Source: Fimbriimonadaceae bacterium (GTDB lineage Bacteria; Armatimonadota; Fimbriimonadia; Fimbriimonadales; Fimbriimonadaceae). From it: a stretch of DNA of 6,500 bases. The notes beneath the pieces were generated by a model that was not told the origin of the DNA, ran no database searches, and saw only the letters and a list, made by a program, of their open reading frames with translations. This document shows positions 4,984-6,500 of the stretch, one piece after another. The position numbers were made by a program, and so were the translations under genes. The first letter of the stretch is position 1. Every line of letters starts with the position of its first letter. The DNA lies in the NCBI GenBank assembly GCA_020849075.1, contig JADLGZ010000132.1:1-6500 (forward strand), written 5' to 3'.

Positions 4984-6492
4984 ATGCCCGAGACCCTTGA
5001 TCAATCCCTCAAACTGATCCCAAACTTGGACTCGCTTCGCGGCGATAGCCTTGTCGTGACCAGCCCCGTAGACGGTGCAGAACTCGCCAAGTTGCGTGTT
5101 GATTCAGCAGCCGAGGTTGACGGCAAAATCGCCCTATCCGTTAAGGCATTTGAGGCATGGCGGGACGTTCCAGCGCCGCGCCGGGGCGAGTTGGTGCGAC
5201 TCCTAGGGGAGAAACTGCGCGCCAACAAGGAGGACTTGGCCCGGCTCGTGACCTTGGAGTGCGGAAAGATTCTAGAAGAGGGGCGAGGCGAGGTCCAGGA
5301 GATGATTGACATCTGCGATTTTGCTGTCGGATTGAGCCGCCAGCTCTATGGGCTAACAATTCAAAGCGAGCGCCCCAACCACACCATGCAGGAAAACTGG
5401 CTCCCGTTGGGGCCGGTCGGTATCATCAGCGCCTTTAACTTTCCTGTCGCTGTATGGGCGTGGAACGCATGTCTTGCCTTGGTCTGCGGGGACTCCTGCA
5501 TCTGGAAACCAAGCGAAAAAACACCCTTGACCGCATTGGCTTGTCAGGCGCTTCTTGATGAGGTGTGCCAGACCTTCCCAGAAGCTCCAAAGGGCCTAAG
5601 CCAAGTTATCGTTGGCACCGTGGAACAGGGGACCCAACTTGTTGAAGACGCCCGGGTTCCGCTCATCAGCGCTACCGGCTCCACCCGAATGGGAAGGGCC
5701 GTAGGCCCGAAGGTCGCGGCTCGATTTGGGCGATCGCTGCTTGAACTCGGCGGCAACAATGCCATCATCGTGACGGAATCGGCAGATCTTGATATCGCCA
5801 TTCCGTCTATCCTCTTTGGCTCCGTGGGTACGGCGGGGCAGCGGTGCACCTCAACAAGGCGTGTCATTGTCCACGAGAGCCTAGTCGACGAAGTCTTTGC
5901 CAAGTTATCCAGTGCTTATCTCCAAATCGGCGAGAGCAAGGTCGGTAGCCCACTGGTCGCAGGAACACTGGTGGGCCCCTTGATTGACGGTCCAGCATTT
6001 GAGGGCATGGAGTCGGCTTTGCGAGCCGTGGAATCAGAAGCAGAAGCGATTGTCGGTGGTGGGCGGGCACTGGAATCGGAGTTCCCCAATGCATTCTATG
6101 CAAAGCCTGCTGTCGTAAAGCTCAAGGCCCAAACGCCAACGATCCACACCGAGACCTTTGCGCCGATTACGTACATCATTCCCTATCGCACGCTGGAGGA
6201 GGCCCTGCGAATCCATAACGAGGTACCCCAAGGACTGAGCTCTGCCATCATGACCACGGATGTCCGTGACGCGGAAACCTTCAAGCGTTACAGTGATTGC
6301 GGGATCGCCAATGTAAATATCGGCACCAGCGGAGCCGAGATCGGCGGAGCCTTCGGCGGAGAAAAGGAAACCGGTGGCGGTCGTGAGTCCGGATCTGATT
6401 CCTGGAAGGCCTACATGAGGAGACAAACCAGCACTACCTACTTTGGGCGTGAGAAGCCGGCCCTTGCCCAAGGAATCCGATTTGATGTTTAG
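4984..6492 (+). CDS. ALDH7-family aldehyde dehydrogenase (antiquitin-like; probable L-aminoadipate-semialdehyde dehydrogenase)
   Basis: The 502-residue protein is a full-length NAD(P)+-dependent aldehyde dehydrogenase. Visible landmarks: FNFPVAVWAWN (oxyanion Asn152), IWKPSEKTP (cofactor Lys175), ATGSTRMG (230-237, Rossmann loop), LLELGGNNA (general base Glu254), GTAGQRCTSTRR (nucleophile Cys288) and HTETFAP (Glu390). Several segments are diagnostic of ALDH7/antiquitin rather than other ALDHs: DVPAPRRGELVR (61-72), EVQEMIDICDFAVGLSRQLYG (103-123), the Arg287-Cys288 pair, and the tail NIGTSGAEIGGAFGGEKETGGGRESGSDSWKAYMRRQ with LAQGIRF near the end. Family members oxidise 2-aminoadipate 6-semialdehyde in lysine degradation and also betaine or lipid-derived aldehydes, so the substrate is inferred. 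It is cytoplasmic; no signal peptide. ATG 4984 has no Shine-Dalgarno but a TACAAT just upstream. It lies 46 bases after the export gene, so may be separately transcribed. No other lysine-catabolism gene is visible. Confidence 0.93.
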   Translation: MPETLDQSLKLIPNLDSLRGDSLVVTSPVDGAELAKLRVDSAAEVDGKIALSVKAFEAWRDVPAPRRGELVRLLGEKLRANKEDLARLVTLECGKILEEGRGEVQEMIDICDFAVGLSRQLYGLTIQSERPNHTMQENWLPLGPVGIISAFNFPVAVWAWNACLALVCGDSCIWKPSEKTPLTALACQALLDEVCQTFPEAPKGLSQVIVGTVEQGTQLVEDARVPLISATGSTRMGRAVGPKVAARFGRSLLELGGNNAIIVTESADLDIAIPSILFGSVGTAGQRCTSTRRVIVHESLVDEVFAKLSSAYLQIGESKVGSPLVAGTLVGPLIDGPAFEGMESALRAVESEAEAIVGGGRALESEFPNAFYAKPAVVKLKAQTPTIHTETFAPITYIIPYRTLEEALRIHNEVPQGLSSAIMTTDVRDAETFKRYSDCGIANVNIGTSGAEIGGAFGGEKETGGGRESGSDSWKAYMRRQTSTTYFGREKPALAQGIRFDV

Positions 6493-6500
6493 GAAGCTAG

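Noticed and set aside
6034..6471. Open frame on the - strand opposite the dehydrogenase (145 codons).
   Set aside because: The + strand ALDH7 motifs are unambiguous over the whole stretch, and the antisense product has no recognisable feature.
1..6500. CRISPR arrays, insertion sequences, attachment sites, tRNA or rRNA genes, defence or toxin genes.
   Set aside because: No regular direct repeats, terminal inverted repeats, transposase motifs, cloverleaf-like segments or defence domains were seen; the window is nearly all housekeeping coding sequence.

Overview
This window looks like an ordinary chromosomal segment from a free-living bacterium with a Gram-negative-type envelope. Base composition is in the mid-50s % G+C by eye. 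It encodes a lipoprotein, a SurA/PpiD-type foldase and a Wza-type export protein. The gene content and the style of the proteins (a LexA with an RGVTVHLDALERKG recognition region, an orphan 'PLRDGAEWTYEV' lipoprotein) remind me of Armatimonadota such as Fimbriimonadia. That placement is recall-based inference and should be held loosely. There are no mobile elements, CRISPR arrays, tRNAs or rRNAs.

Layout. Bases 1-237 are the last 78 codons of a UvrD/PcrA-type DNA helicase. A small lipoprotein of unknown function (about 215-775, +) starts inside the helicase stop region and ends in a 4-base tail-to-tail overlap with lexA (772-1401, -). The divergent gap 1402-1523 holds a striking dyad built from repeated ACGCA/TGCGT units. 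It is the best candidate for the LexA operator and may also affect the rightward genes. From 1524 a rightward cluster follows: a membrane-anchored or secreted SurA/parvulin-like foldase (1524-3275), the 16S rRNA methyltransferase RsmI (3279-3971, 3 bases later) and a two-SLBB polysaccharide export protein (4008-4937). An ALDH7 (antiquitin-like) aldehyde dehydrogenase fills 4984-6492, and the window ends 8 bases after its stop.

How the genes fit together. The helicase and LexA both belong to DNA damage and repair. The foldase and export protein belong to envelope biogenesis. RsmI is translational housekeeping riding in the same probable transcript, and the dehydrogenase points to lysine or aldehyde catabolism. 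I see no new multi-gene system. The items most worth a second look are the LexA-region dyad, the unusual foldase architecture, an 11-codon hydrophobic mini-ORF bridging rsmI and the export gene, and a possible leaderless promoter in front of the dehydrogenase. Only lexA has a convincing Shine-Dalgarno; most other starts rely on coupling or lack one.
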